The position numbers were made by a program, and so were the translations under genes. This document shows, in pieces, positions 1 through 8,246 of a stretch of 27,467 nt of DNA (positions within the stretch are counted from its first letter, which is position 1; every line of letters starts with the position of its first letter). The DNA comes from JABDBK01 sp964453575 (GTDB taxonomy: Bacteria; Pseudomonadota; Gammaproteobacteria; DSM-16500). The notes under the pieces were generated by a model, which searched no databases, was not told the origin of the DNA, and worked only from the letters and a program-made list of their open reading frames with translations. The stretch spans positions 1-27,467 of the forward strand of contig CAYVRW010000020.1 in assembly GCA_964453575.1 (NCBI GenBank), given 5' to 3'.

Positions 1-42
1 ATGAATACTTTTTTATAAAAAAAGATTGATAAAGCAACTACG

Positions 43-108
43 CAAGCCTGACCCCCATCTTTCCCTTTTTGTTTCCCATATTAAAGTTTATTTTACAAGC
101 CTGACCCC
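43..108. repeat. Paired 13-bp direct repeat CAAGCCTGACCCC
   Basis: The 13-mer CAAGCCTGACCCC occurs at 43-55 and again at 96-108 in the same orientation, separated by AT-rich sequence. Such GC-richer words in gene-free AT-rich DNA often mark edges or remnants of small mobile or REP-like elements, but no transposase or inverted end is visible here. The first 207 bases contain no convincing gene. Confidence 0.55.
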
Positions 109-207
109 GTAGACTCAATAGACTTTTGTGGGTTTTTGTTATCCTTTGTAGTTCATTGATTAATATGGCCTAATTTAACGAAAAAAAGCGTCTTTAGCCA
201 ACAATTT

Positions 208-1308
208 TCACCTCACTTCATCACTTAATCCCTGTTTTATTGTCGTCCAGACAGAATTGGGTACTCTCGTGACTTTGGGATGTTCGCCTTTCGCAATAGC
301 ATCCCAATATTTGGCTCCTAAAGGTTTAGAACCAAGCTCATAATCCATGCCATCCCATGCATCTTCACGGAATGAATAAAACGCCCAGTGCCATTCTTGT
401 TCGTTAAATATAGAAATTAAATCATGAAAATAATTATCCAACCCTTTAGTTGATCTATTACCACCAAATTCTCCAGCAAAAATTTGTGATGAAGGAATAT
501 GGTATTTTCTCTGCCAATCAATGACCGGCTGAAAATATGTTGACTGAAGTTTATTCTTATCCATATAAACAATTTTATGATTAAGTCCTATAATCATATT
601 TCCTGGATAAACATATTTACCATCATTTAACTTTTTATTTGTATAATGATAAGGTTCATACATATGAAAAGCATATAAAATATTCTCGCCACGTACAGGT
701 TTGAAATAAGAAAAGCTTCTTGGATCAGCGTACATTCCAACATCTAAAACAATTGGCGTCGCAGGGTCAACTTTACGTACTGCATCAACCATTTTTTGAT
801 AGAAACGAGTTAAATCAGCATGAGTTCCTGAAACCTTTTCGGAAAATTTTTTGAAATTTTGCGTTGTGAAATCTTTATAACCAAATACAACTTCAGGATG
901 GGGTTCATTAATAATATTGTAACCCACAATAGCTGGGTTACCTTTCAACTCTTGCGCTAAGTCTTTCCAGAATTGAATGGCTTGTTGCTGAAAACGCTCA
1001 TCTCGCCACAATCGACTATCATCACGATTATTGTTAAGTTGTTTCCAACGATTCCCTGGTAAATTCAACATTGTCAAAACAACCTTAACACCGTTATTAT
1101 CTGCATCTGCTAATACTTTCTTGAGTTGAATTAAATCTTCTGCAACAAGGCCAGTGTAATGATCTGCATTGCCAATAAGGAAATCTCTTTGCTTCCCATG
1201 CCATTTATCAGGAGCCAATCGTATTATTTTAATATTCGCATTAGCGGCTTCATGCCAAATTTCGCTTGTCATATGCTGATTAAAAATATTGGCACCTTTT
1301 CGCTGCAA
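208..1308 (-). CDS. Secreted glycoside hydrolase family 5 (cellulase-like) enzyme, signal peptide frameshifted
   Basis: This is a GH5-type (beta/alpha)8 glycosidase, probably acting on a beta-linked polysaccharide outside the cytoplasm. Counting from the TTG at 1308, the acid/base Glu lies in YNIINEP (about residue 135), the strand-end HMYEP at 215-219 and the nucleophile Glu in IFAGEFGGN (about residue 280). These are the expected GH5 positions, and the length (366 residues) suits one catalytic domain. The TTG is probably not the true start. The frame continues upstream without a stop through NISVYANLAAHSYWDL, which reads as the end of a signal peptide plus the mature N terminus. The matching start and hydrophobic core are in another frame from ATG 1411 (or 1417). 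One base too many in a nine-T run (1367-1375) separates them. The gene is therefore a mild pseudogene, slippage-expressed, phase-variable, or carries a sequencing error. The substrate is not deducible. Confidence 0.85.
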   Translation of the reverse strand: MQRKGANIFNQHMTSEIWHEAANANIKIIRLAPDKWHGKQRDFLIGNADHYTGLVAEDLIQLKKVLADADNNGVKVVLTMLNLPGNRWKQLNNNRDDSRLWRDERFQQQAIQFWKDLAQELKGNPAIVGYNIINEPHPEVVFGYKDFTTQNFKKFSEKVSGTHADLTRFYQKMVDAVRKVDPATPIVLDVGMYADPRSFSYFKPVRGENILYAFHMYEPYHYTNKKLNDGKYVYPGNMIIGLNHKIVYMDKNKLQSTYFQPVIDWQRKYHIPSSQIFAGEFGGNRSTKGLDNYFHDLISIFNEQEWHWAFYSFREDAWDGMDYELGSKPLGAKYWDAIAKGEHPKVTRVPNSVWTTIKQGLSDEVR

Positions 1309-1417
1309 ATCCCAATAAGAATGGGCAGCTAGATTTGCATAAACAGATATATTTAATAGGGATAATAAAAAAAAATAGAAGGAGTGAAATTGATTTTATA
1401 TTTTTTAGCATGATCAT
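1309..1417 (-). other. Out-of-frame signal peptide of the GH5 gene, with T9 slippage tract
   Basis: Reading the minus strand from ATG 1411 gives MLKNIKSISLLLFFF, a positive start and hydrophobic core, then loses the frame. Reading upstream from the GH5 body gives LLSLLNISVYANLAAHSYW. The two join perfectly if the nine-T tract (plus-strand A9, 1367-1375) is read as eight. The repaired peptide would be cleaved after VYA. This shows directly that the 5' end of the gene is split at a homopolymer. Confidence 0.8.
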
Positions 1418-1495
1418 TCTCTTGAGATTTTATTCATTTTCGATGCAGTTTACGCCAATTATGTATAAAATCCAGTTTTGAGTATTTGTATAGGT

Positions 1496-1523
1496 TACAA
1501 ATTTACTACAATTTGTATTTTTT
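1496..1523 (+). terminator. Hairpin followed by T6
   Basis: TACAAATT (1496-1503) pairs with AATTTGTA (1510-1517), with a six-base loop and then six T on the plus strand. It has the form of an intrinsic terminator, but no plus-strand gene ends here. It lies between the minus-strand tRNA and the GH5 gene, so it may instead be an operator-like palindrome or chance in AT-rich DNA. Confidence 0.3.
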
Positions 1524-1562
1524 ACAGTGGGTCGGCATGGGCTAACTTATTGATTCTACTAC

Positions 1563-1635
<73 letters not shown>

Positions 1636-1741
1636 TCTTAGACTAAAGCGCAAAATTTTAGGATAAAGCTTAAGGCAATACAATAAATTATTTAATTATT
1701 TAATGATTTAATTAATGGCTGTACATGGTTTGATCAATACG

Positions 1742-2125
1742 TTAATCATCTTTGTAATAAGAATGACTAAATGCCATATAAAAAAGAACACATAAATTGA
1801 TCAAGATTAATGGAATAATGAGCATTTCAAGGGTGTAATGTTTGTTATAAACAAAACTATAAGAAACGACAGCAACGATATTACCAAACATAAGCACACA
1901 ATAAGCCAAGATTAAACCTAATGTTTTACGATAAAAAAGCCCGATGGCCGCAATAATCGCAAAAGCCAGGTAAAAATAAAATAATAAAGGCAGTATAACG
2001 AACCAGGCATTATCTGTTTCATAAGCAACAGATTTGACCCAGTCGGTGTATAGCCAATTAAGAATAGTTTGTAAGAGATAAAAAAATAAGATTATCCTGG
2101 GTCGCAGCTGAGAGTTATTATCCAT
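1742..2125 (-). CDS. Small four-helix integral membrane protein, unknown function
   Basis: This 127-residue protein is almost entirely hydrophobic. Four membrane segments can be read at about 10-27, 42-64, 69-91 and 100-119, with short polar loops and a polar tail (SYYKDD). The ATG at 2125 is preceded by AGAAGG at a good distance, supporting the start. No catalytic or transport motif is recognisable. It stands alone between the tRNA gene and the 672-residue membrane protein. The aromatic-rich helices and lack of charged residues inside the membrane argue against a channel or carrier with a polar path, but no function can be assigned from sequence. Confidence 0.75.
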   Translation of the reverse strand: MDNNSQLRPRIILFFYLLQTILNWLYTDWVKSVAYETDNAWFVILPLLFYFYLAFAIIAAIGLFYRKTLGLILAYCVLMFGNIVAVVSYSFVYNKHYTLEMLIIPLILINLCVLFYMAFSHSYYKDD

Positions 2126-2207
2126 AATAACCTTCTAGTGGAAGATTTTTTCATCATATCATGAAACAAGAATAATTAAAGAGGTTGATCATTAATAATC
2201 CAATTTA

Positions 2208-4226
2208 TTATTGCCTTCTGTGCAGATAGGTGGGTTGTCGGTCTAATGTTTCATGTGAGTAAAAATCAACACCTCTGAAATCAACAAGGTGCGCGTCACA
2301 AGGGTTACGTTTTACATCTAAGGCCTGAACCCTCACAAGTTCTCCATCTTGAACCGTCATTGGCTCCAGCCCCCATGTTCTTAAGTTGCCCTTGCCTTTA
2401 CTGCCTTTATATTTACAACGCCATGTCATTACAACCCTTTCTCCTGTTGTTTCATCAATTTCCTCGCTGACACGACGCTGCAATCCTTGTTTATTTTGAG
2501 CTGCTTCTGCAAGATTCGCTTCTTCGACCTTACCTCTTCCAGTATGATAGAGTTCCATATGCCCCGCGAATGATTCAATAGGAACGCTAAATTTAACATA
2601 ATGGTTTTCTAAGCCGCTCATTTTTTTGATCTCACAAGCAGGATCTTCACTGTCGTAAGTACCAATACCTGGCCATGTAATAACAACACGCGCTTTTTTT
2701 ACTTTCTGATCTTTTTGTTCGAGATCTGGAGCAGGCTCAATTTTTTTAACAGCCTTTTTTCTTTTCACAGTAGTACTAGGCGGCAAGGTTGAAAAAAAAT
2801 AATGATCATTAATCGCAGATACTCTGTCAGTTTTTGAATCTTGCAGAAAACGTAATTCAGCTAATTTATCCTTGATTCCTCGATTAATACTATCGATTTT
2901 ATTATTAGACAAACTCTCAGGATTGACCGTCAATGATTTATTTTTAAATGAAATAATTTGAACATCATATTCTTTTAACACTAATCTTACAGCTTGAGCA
3001 ATCGCACGACCGGATAAATTATTTAATTTGTTTGGTGAAAATAATAATAAACTTGATGAAATTGAATCGCCCATTAATGACTGCCATTTATATTCGGTAC
3101 AAAAAACAGCTTTGTTAAAATTCATATTTATTTTTTTCATTTCATCTTCAAAACATGATTTTTGATATTTTTCAATACCTGCATGAAATAAATCAACACA
3201 AATATTTGCGAAGTTACTTAAAATAAAAAAATATAATGCAGGGGAATCTTCTTTTTTCTTAAGCTGATAATAGATAGACAAACTGAGAGCGAGCACAGTA
3301 AAAAAGGCCATGCCATAGGTATGGCGCCTTACTGTTTTTCTCAACCGTTTGGTTTCGTTGAACACTAATGTTATTTGATTTTCTACATCATTTGATTTAC
3401 ATTCTAGGGCATTAGAATTTGTTGAACATAATTTACGATAGAAACGATTCGCTATAGGTTCAATCAATAAGATGTGTGCCAAAAAGACAGCTGCTACAAA
3501 GCCCAACATAAATTGGTAGTTAGCATTAATGAGTGCTTGGACATAAGATGAATGTTCAATTTTTTGAATAAAACGATCCATTTCATTCTTATACTGTAAA
3601 GCTTTACTATTTATTCTCTGAAAATTTGTTTTAATGAGTTTAGACAAATCAGTAAATGATTTTTTTCTTAATTCATCAATTTTTTCCTCTTTAGCCCTTC
3701 CCTTGGCTGTACTAAAAACATTTCCTTTCCAAGCTTCATCTGCAAAATAATACTCGTCATTTTCTTTTTCGACGACTAATCGTGCCATTGCAAGGATAAT
3801 ATGAACATATTCATCTTTTCGCTTTTCAATATCAGTTGATGGAATTGCAATGTTATCTAATAAAGCAGCCCCATGATCAAACCATTCTAAAGGATTTTTT
3901 ACCTGAGTATTAATTAAAATTTTTCTTATAGGATTCTTGTTTGCAATATCCAAAACTTCCTGCATTGTTTTTTCTATGCTTGACTGGACTTTATTTAATG
4001 TTTCCATCTCTGAATTCTTCAATGCATTAGCATGAAATTCTTGGAGACCTAAAAAAGGACTTTGCAGCCATCGGCCGGGCCCAAGTAAAAAATGACTGGC
4101 TAGTGTAGTTAATAACATGCTAAAGAGAATCAAATAAGGCCTGTGAGTAAGGTCAATTAATTCATTTTTACGAACTTGGACTCTATCCAGTTCGCCAAGT
4201 TGTTCTGCAAAATTTCTATGGCGCAT
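2208..4226 (-). CDS. Large orphan membrane protein with soluble C-terminal domain
   Basis: This 672-residue protein matches no family I recognise. Hydrophobic segments lie at about 31-50, 238-256, 303-320 and 329-347. Between the first two is a ~185-residue, mostly helical, charged region that would lie on one side of the membrane. After residue 350 comes a soluble part, then a Lys/Pro-rich linker (about 485-512), then a ~160-residue C-terminal domain rich in Trp, Gly and charged residues (starting near VVITWPG at 514). That domain looks beta-rich and separate. The ATG at 4226 lacks a clear ribosome site. This layout (membrane anchors plus a distinct C-terminal domain) is seen in some type IV effectors of Legionellales, but that is speculation. 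Neighbouring genes give no functional clue. Confidence 0.75.
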   Translation of the reverse strand: MRHRNFAEQLGELDRVQVRKNELIDLTHRPYLILFSMLLTTLASHFLLGPGRWLQSPFLGLQEFHANALKNSEMETLNKVQSSIEKTMQEVLDIANKNPIRKILINTQVKNPLEWFDHGAALLDNIAIPSTDIEKRKDEYVHIILAMARLVVEKENDEYYFADEAWKGNVFSTAKGRAKEEKIDELRKKSFTDLSKLIKTNFQRINSKALQYKNEMDRFIQKIEHSSYVQALINANYQFMLGFVAAVFLAHILLIEPIANRFYRKLCSTNSNALECKSNDVENQITLVFNETKRLRKTVRRHTYGMAFFTVLALSLSIYYQLKKKEDSPALYFFILSNFANICVDLFHAGIEKYQKSCFEDEMKKINMNFNKAVFCTEYKWQSLMGDSISSSLLLFSPNKLNNLSGRAIAQAVRLVLKEYDVQIISFKNKSLTVNPESLSNNKIDSINRGIKDKLAELRFLQDSKTDRVSAINDHYFFSTLPPSTTVKRKKAVKKIEPAPDLEQKDQKVKKARVVITWPGIGTYDSEDPACEIKKMSGLENHYVKFSVPIESFAGHMELYHTGRGKVEEANLAEAAQNKQGLQRRVSEEIDETTGERVVMTWRCKYKGSKGKGNLRTWGLEPMTVQDGELVRVQALDVKRNPCDAHLVDFRGVDFYSHETLDRQPTYLHRRQ

Positions 4227-4329
4227 GTTATATTACTGACGTTATTAAAGTGCAAAAATTATACCATAATTGGTCAATTTATGCACTATAAAATCGATGC
4301 GCTATTTTATTGATTAATAAGATTATTTT

Positions 4330-5094
4330 TCAATCAGGACGAGGATGATCAAATACATAGCTTGATTGCTCTAAATAAGCCGCCTTTTCTAGGATAACAT
4401 TATTAATAATGTCTGTTATATAATTTGCAAGAGGCACTGATTGCATAATTGAAAAATGATCACCATCTAATGCTACAACATATTTCGCATGTTCCTTTAT
4501 AAATGCTTGGCTTGGCAGGACTAACTCGTCTTTGCTTGCTGAAAAATAATAGTAAGTATTTCCTGAGGATTTCATCTTTTGCGTAAGATTTCTTAAAAAA
4601 GGACTTTCGGAACGCATTTGATTAACCGATGCAGAATAGGTTAAAGGATACATAGCCCAATCTGTACCGCCGAATGGCCCGCAAATATTGATGGTTACAT
4701 CGACTTCTATATCATTTTCATTAGCTAAGTACTCTGTAAAATAACTTGCAACAAGAGCGCCCCTTGAATGGCCAATAAGAATAATTTTTTTATGTTTGTT
4801 AGCAATGATTTTATTTTTTAATTGATTTGCAAAAAAAGCAATGTCATGAAGTTGAAATCGACCGTTAAATGAAGGTTGATGAATAGACTCCACTTCAGGT
4901 ACTAATTTTGATTTAATATGTTTTACTATGTTTGAAAATGCGCTGGGATGATCAGCAGTCCCATGTACACAATAAATGGCAACTTGTTGGTCGTCATCTT
5001 TTGCTTCAGGCATACAATGATGCACAGATTCACTTTTGCTAGCTGTCAACCAATGATAAGCATATTTGATAAAACTTTTTTTAAAAAATACCAT
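4330..5094 (-). CDS. Alpha/beta hydrolase (lipase/esterase-like)
   Basis: The 254 residues carry a complete alpha/beta-hydrolase signature. The oxyanion-hole HG is at 44-45 (YCVHGTADH), the nucleophile elbow GHSRG has Ser110, a likely acid is Asp189 in SASKDELV, and the catalytic His213 is in GDHFS. This fits a serine hydrolase acting on an ester or lipid-like substrate. There is no obvious signal peptide, so it is probably cytoplasmic or membrane-peripheral. The ATG at 5094 follows AAAGGAT at suitable spacing. It starts 23 bases after the gamma-glutamyltransferase gene on the same strand, so the two are probably co-transcribed. The substrate cannot be read from sequence. Confidence 0.85.
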   Translation of the reverse strand: MVFFKKSFIKYAYHWLTASKSESVHHCMPEAKDDDQQVAIYCVHGTADHPSAFSNIVKHIKSKLVPEVESIHQPSFNGRFQLHDIAFFANQLKNKIIANKHKKIILIGHSRGALVASYFTEYLANENDIEVDVTINICGPFGGTDWAMYPLTYSASVNQMRSESPFLRNLTQKMKSSGNTYYYFSASKDELVLPSQAFIKEHAKYVVALDGDHFSIMQSVPLANYITDIINNVILEKAAYLEQSSYVFDHPRPD

Positions 5095-5117
5095 ACCTAT
5101 CCTTTTGTAAGTTTATT

Positions 5118-6863
5118 TTAACGTCCGAACGCTACTCCTTCGCGGCGTGGATCTGCAGCACCATACCATCCGCCTTCTGGTTTACGCAAGATATTTGTCA
5201 TGCCGCTTACCATGGGATGATAAACGATTATTTCACCTTTTTTCTCAAGAGAATGTATTTCTGCGATGGGTGTAATAAAATTTTCAATCGCTGGATTCGT
5301 ATTCGTAGCGCAGAGATTAAAAGAGCTGCCAGCGATATCTGGTTTTATACCCATATCCAGCATTAAAATTAAATTTTTAGCGACGTAACAAATAATTTCG
5401 CTGCCGCCAGGTGACCCTGTCACAGCATGTAATTGATGATGTTTATCAAAAACCATGGTTGGACTGGTGGAAGATCGCGGACGTTTGCCTGGTTCAATAC
5501 GATTAGCGATAAGTTTACCATCCGCATTTTTATCATCAAAGGAAAAATCGGTCAGTTCGTTATTCAGAAAAAACCCATGAGTAAAAACATGACTGCCAAA
5601 TTGGCTTTCAACAGTCATTGTCATAGATATAGCATTTCCCTCTTTATCCACAATAGCAATAGAAGTTGTACCAGGTTTTTTTTCACTTTGATCAGGCGCA
5701 TAAATAGGATCGATACCTTTAGGAGTTCCTGGCATCACAGGTGTTTTTAAGGCGTTAGATTTAATAAGAGCGCTGCGATTTTTTATATAATCTATTGCGA
5801 GCAACCCGTCTAGAGGTTGCTTGACAAATGCAGGGTCTGCCAAATATTGATTACGATCAGCGTAAGCTAATTTACTCGCTTCCAAGAAATAATACATCCA
5901 TGCGCTGTCATGATAATTTTTGCCATGATAACGGTCGGCATAAATTCTCAATAATTCTTGCACGGTCACACCGCCGCTACAGGAAGGCGGCACACTGCAT
6001 ATCTCATAAATACCACGATAATCTGAACATAGTGCAGGATGAACAACAATCTGATAATTGATAAAATCATCTTGATTGAAGAGATTTTTTCCTGCGGATG
6101 TATTGATGTCATGGATAATTTCCTGCGCCAATGAACCTCGGTAAAAATCTTGCGGATTTTTGGCTATTTTGCGTAGCGTCGCTGCATATGCGGGATTTTT
6201 AATGATTTCACCTACATTTTTAATATTTTCACCATTAAAATAAACAGCACGTACTTGCGCATCTTTTAATAAAATTTCTCGATCTGAATTTAAAAGTTTG
6301 TGTAAGCGCGGACTCATAGGAAAGCCCTGCGAAGCTAAAGTAATGGCGGGTTGCAATAATGTTTGCCAGGACAATTTTCCCTTGTCTTTATGCAGTTTAT
6401 AAAAAAGTAAAACTTCAGCAGGTACGCCTATGGATTTTGCACTAAGTATTGCATCTTTTATTTTTAATTTTTTTCCATTTTTATCTAAAAACCAACGAGA
6501 ATCAACGGAATGAGGAGCTACTTCACGTCCATCGTAAGCGAGCAATTGTTGGTTTTGTTTTGAGTAGATGAGAGCATAACCACCGCCGCCTATGCCTGAC
6601 GATTGCGGTTCTGTTAAACCCAGTACAAATCCTGCAGCAATGGCTGCATCAAATGCATTTCCGCCTTTATCTAACATGGTTTGAGCGGCTTTTGTGGCCC
6701 ATTTATTATTGGTCACTACCATCGAATGTTGACCTGTCACCAATGGTTTAATCTGATATTCGCTTGTTTCTTCAGGGCCCGATCGGGCATAAAGTGGCGT
6801 AGCAATAAACAAACAAAGTAAAAAAAATGTTATTTTACAAGTATTCACAGTATACCTATTCAA
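5118..6863 (-). CDS. ggt: Gamma-glutamyltransferase, periplasmic
   Basis: This Ntn-hydrolase cleaves the gamma-glutamyl bond of glutathione and related compounds and transfers the glutamyl group to amino acids or water. It is made as a precursor that cuts itself. The new N-terminal Thr of the small subunit is expected at residue 399 (PGTTS). Other family features are DGRE (substrate-binding Arg113), SSGIGGGG (88-95), NNELTDFS (434-441), RPRSSTSPT (461-469) and GSPGGSEI (483-490). A signal peptide (TFFLLCLFIATPLYA) directs it to the periplasm. The frame opens with TTG at 6863, but GTG at 6848 is preceded by AGG six bases upstream and still leaves the full signal peptide, so I favour 6848. The usual length for the family is about 570-580. 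It probably heads an operon with the hydrolase downstream. Confidence 0.93.
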   Translation of the reverse strand: MNRYTVNTCKITFFLLCLFIATPLYARSGPEETSEYQIKPLVTGQHSMVVTNNKWATKAAQTMLDKGGNAFDAAIAAGFVLGLTEPQSSGIGGGGYALIYSKQNQQLLAYDGREVAPHSVDSRWFLDKNGKKLKIKDAILSAKSIGVPAEVLLFYKLHKDKGKLSWQTLLQPAITLASQGFPMSPRLHKLLNSDREILLKDAQVRAVYFNGENIKNVGEIIKNPAYAATLRKIAKNPQDFYRGSLAQEIIHDINTSAGKNLFNQDDFINYQIVVHPALCSDYRGIYEICSVPPSCSGGVTVQELLRIYADRYHGKNYHDSAWMYYFLEASKLAYADRNQYLADPAFVKQPLDGLLAIDYIKNRSALIKSNALKTPVMPGTPKGIDPIYAPDQSEKKPGTTSIAIVDKEGNAISMTMTVESQFGSHVFTHGFFLNNELTDFSFDDKNADGKLIANRIEPGKRPRSSTSPTMVFDKHHQLHAVTGSPGGSEIICYVAKNLILMLDMGIKPDIAGSSFNLCATNTNPAIENFITPIAEIHSLEKKGEIIVYHPMVSGMTNILRKPEGGWYGAADPRREGVAFGR

Positions 6864-6899
6864 AATTTGTACTAAAATATATGCCTATGGAAAGTCATG

Positions 6900-6905
6900 T
6901 ATAAT
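6900..6905 (+). promoter_or_regulatory. Possible -10 box for the small His-rich protein gene
   Basis: A perfect TATAAT lies 54 bases upstream of the small secreted protein gene. The -35 region at about 6877 is AT-rich without a good TTGACA match, so this is a weak call. Confidence 0.3.
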
Positions 6906-6958
6906 AGTAAAGTATACAATGAAAAGATTTCATTCAATAACAAAATGAGGAGAATTGT

Positions 6959-7201
6959 ATGAAAAATAATCTTATTAAGTTATTGTTTATTTTCTTTATT
7001 TCAATAGGTCTGTTATCCACCGCAAGCATCTCTGAAGCCTATCAGTGCAGATGGGTTGGAGGCTACCATAATAAATATGGTCATTATGTTCCAAGACATA
7101 AAGTATGCGGTTATCATCACCGATATCATGGATGCAAATGGGTGGGTGGATACCATAGAAATGGTCATTATGTTCCAAGACATAAAGTTTGTAACTATTA
7201 G
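6959..7201 (+). CDS. Small secreted His/Cys-rich tandem-repeat protein
   Basis: The precursor has 80 residues. A strong ribosome site (ATGAGGAG, ending a few bases before the ATG) fixes the start. Residues 1-27 form a signal peptide ending in ISEA. The mature ~53-residue chain is two near-identical units, CRWVGGYHNKYGHYVPRHKV at 30-49 and CKWVGGYHRNGHYVPRHKV at 59-77. It contains nine His, four Cys (30, 50, 59, 78) and many Tyr, and is strongly basic. Short Tyr/His-rich secreted proteins of this kind are common and uncharacterised in proteobacteria. The pattern would allow metal binding or two disulfides, but that is inference. It is divergent from ggt and is followed by a stable hairpin. Confidence 0.82.
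   Translation: MKNNLIKLLFIFFISIGLLSTASISEAYQCRWVGGYHNKYGHYVPRHKVCGYHHRYHGCKWVGGYHRNGHYVPRHKVCNY
7077..7188 (+). repeat. Tandem duplication inside the small secreted gene
   Basis: A 28-base stretch beginning ATGGTCATTATGTTCC is identical at 7077-7104 and 7161-7188, 84 bases (28 codons) apart. Exact DNA identity over this length indicates a recent in-frame duplication that made the two protein units. Confidence 0.8.
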
Positions 7202-7215
7202 AGATAATGCAATGA

Positions 7216-7254
7216 AGATTGGCTAGAGGTAAGCAAAATACTTCCGGCCAATCT
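7216..7254 (+). terminator. Stable stem-loop after the small secreted gene
   Basis: AGATTGGC (7216-7223) pairs with GCCAATCT (7247-7254), and inside it GAGGTA pairs with TACTTC around an AGCAAAA loop. No T tract follows, so it may protect the mRNA 3' end or terminate only weakly. Confidence 0.45.
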
Positions 7255-7318
7255 ATACCCATTACATACTATTATTGTTATTATTGCATTGTGGTTTTAT
7301 AAATAGTAGGAATGTATT

Positions 7319-8140
7319 TTGACGCGTACTGTATTTTTTATATCTGATGGCACGGGAATCACTGCCGAAACATTAGGCCGCAGCTTATTAAGCCAATTCG
7401 ATATGATTTCTTTTGAGTATCAAACGATTCCTTATGTAAATACTAAAGCTAAAGCGAAGCAAACCATTGCGCGTATCGAACAAGCTTATCAAAATGATGG
7501 CGAACGTCCTATTATTTTTGCGACTTTAATTAACGATGATATAAGTCAACTTTTTCAAAAATGTTCAGCGCTCGTAATGGATTTTTTTCAACAATTTATC
7601 AATCCACTCGAACATGAATTGGGTCATAAATCAACGCATATGATAGGGCTGTCACATGGTGTTAAAAACTATTCGGATTATATGAAACGTATTAACGCTG
7701 TCAATTACGCATTGGCGTATGATGATGGTGCGAATACCATGAATTATGCTAAGGCAGATATTATTTTATTAGGCGTTTCTCGTTGCGGCAAAACACCTAC
7801 TTGTTTATATCTTGCTTTACAGTTTGGAATTTATGCGGCTAATTATCCTTTAACAACGGATGATATGACATCTATTAAGTTACCCGTTTTTTTGGAAGAC
7901 CATAGAAAAAAATTATTTGGTCTTTCTATCGATCCTGATAGGCTGCAAATTATTCGCCAAGAACGCAGGCCAAATAGCACTTATGCTGCACTTAAAACAT
8001 GTAAAGATGAATTAAAATACGCTGAAAATTTATTTCAAAATGAAAATATTCCTTATTTAGAAACCACAACAAGATCAATAGAAGAAATCGCAGCTGAAAT
8101 TATGACATTAACCCATGTTAAGCGGCGTTTGTCGGTTTGA
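7319..8140 (+). CDS. ppsR: Phosphoenolpyruvate synthase regulatory protein (DUF299 kinase/pyrophosphorylase)
   Basis: This family controls PEP synthase by ADP-dependent phosphorylation and Pi-dependent dephosphorylation of a Thr next to its catalytic His. The family N terminus VFFISDGTGITAETLG (5-20) and the P-loop GVSRCGKT (152-159) followed by TPTCLYLALQ are both present. The 273-residue length is typical. The start is TTG 7319, with AGGA about 8 bases upstream; the nearby ATG 7312 is out of frame. The family is often found beside ppsA, but PEP synthase is not in this window. The activity would set the PEP supply, which is one substrate of the aromatic operon 2 kb downstream; whether that proximity matters is unknown. 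Confidence 0.93.
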   Translation: MTRTVFFISDGTGITAETLGRSLLSQFDMISFEYQTIPYVNTKAKAKQTIARIEQAYQNDGERPIIFATLINDDISQLFQKCSALVMDFFQQFINPLEHELGHKSTHMIGLSHGVKNYSDYMKRINAVNYALAYDDGANTMNYAKADIILLGVSRCGKTPTCLYLALQFGIYAANYPLTTDDMTSIKLPVFLEDHRKKLFGLSIDPDRLQIIRQERRPNSTYAALKTCKDELKYAENLFQNENIPYLETTTRSIEEIAAEIMTLTHVKRRLSV

Positions 8141-8246
8141 AATGATAGCAATAAAATCAGCAAGTTAGCCTTTATTTCGAATAAATATTGATCAAATATC
8201 ATTAATTTGCTATGATACCAACCATCTGATCACATAACCCATCGTT

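Noticed and set aside
4262..4290. The word AGTGCATAAATT near 4270-4285 (reverse strand) is shared with 10006-10018, suggesting a common operator.
   Set aside because: A 12-base AT-rich match is expected many times by chance in a 27-kb AT-rich window, and the two contexts differ.
5433..6061. Plus-strand open frames of 105 and 77 codons within the ggt region.
   Set aside because: They lie antisense to the well-supported gamma-glutamyltransferase and encode no recognisable pattern.
6996..7262. A minus-strand 88-codon frame opposite the small secreted protein gene.
   Set aside because: It is the mirror of the duplicated His-rich gene, whose own strand has a signal peptide and a strong ribosome site.
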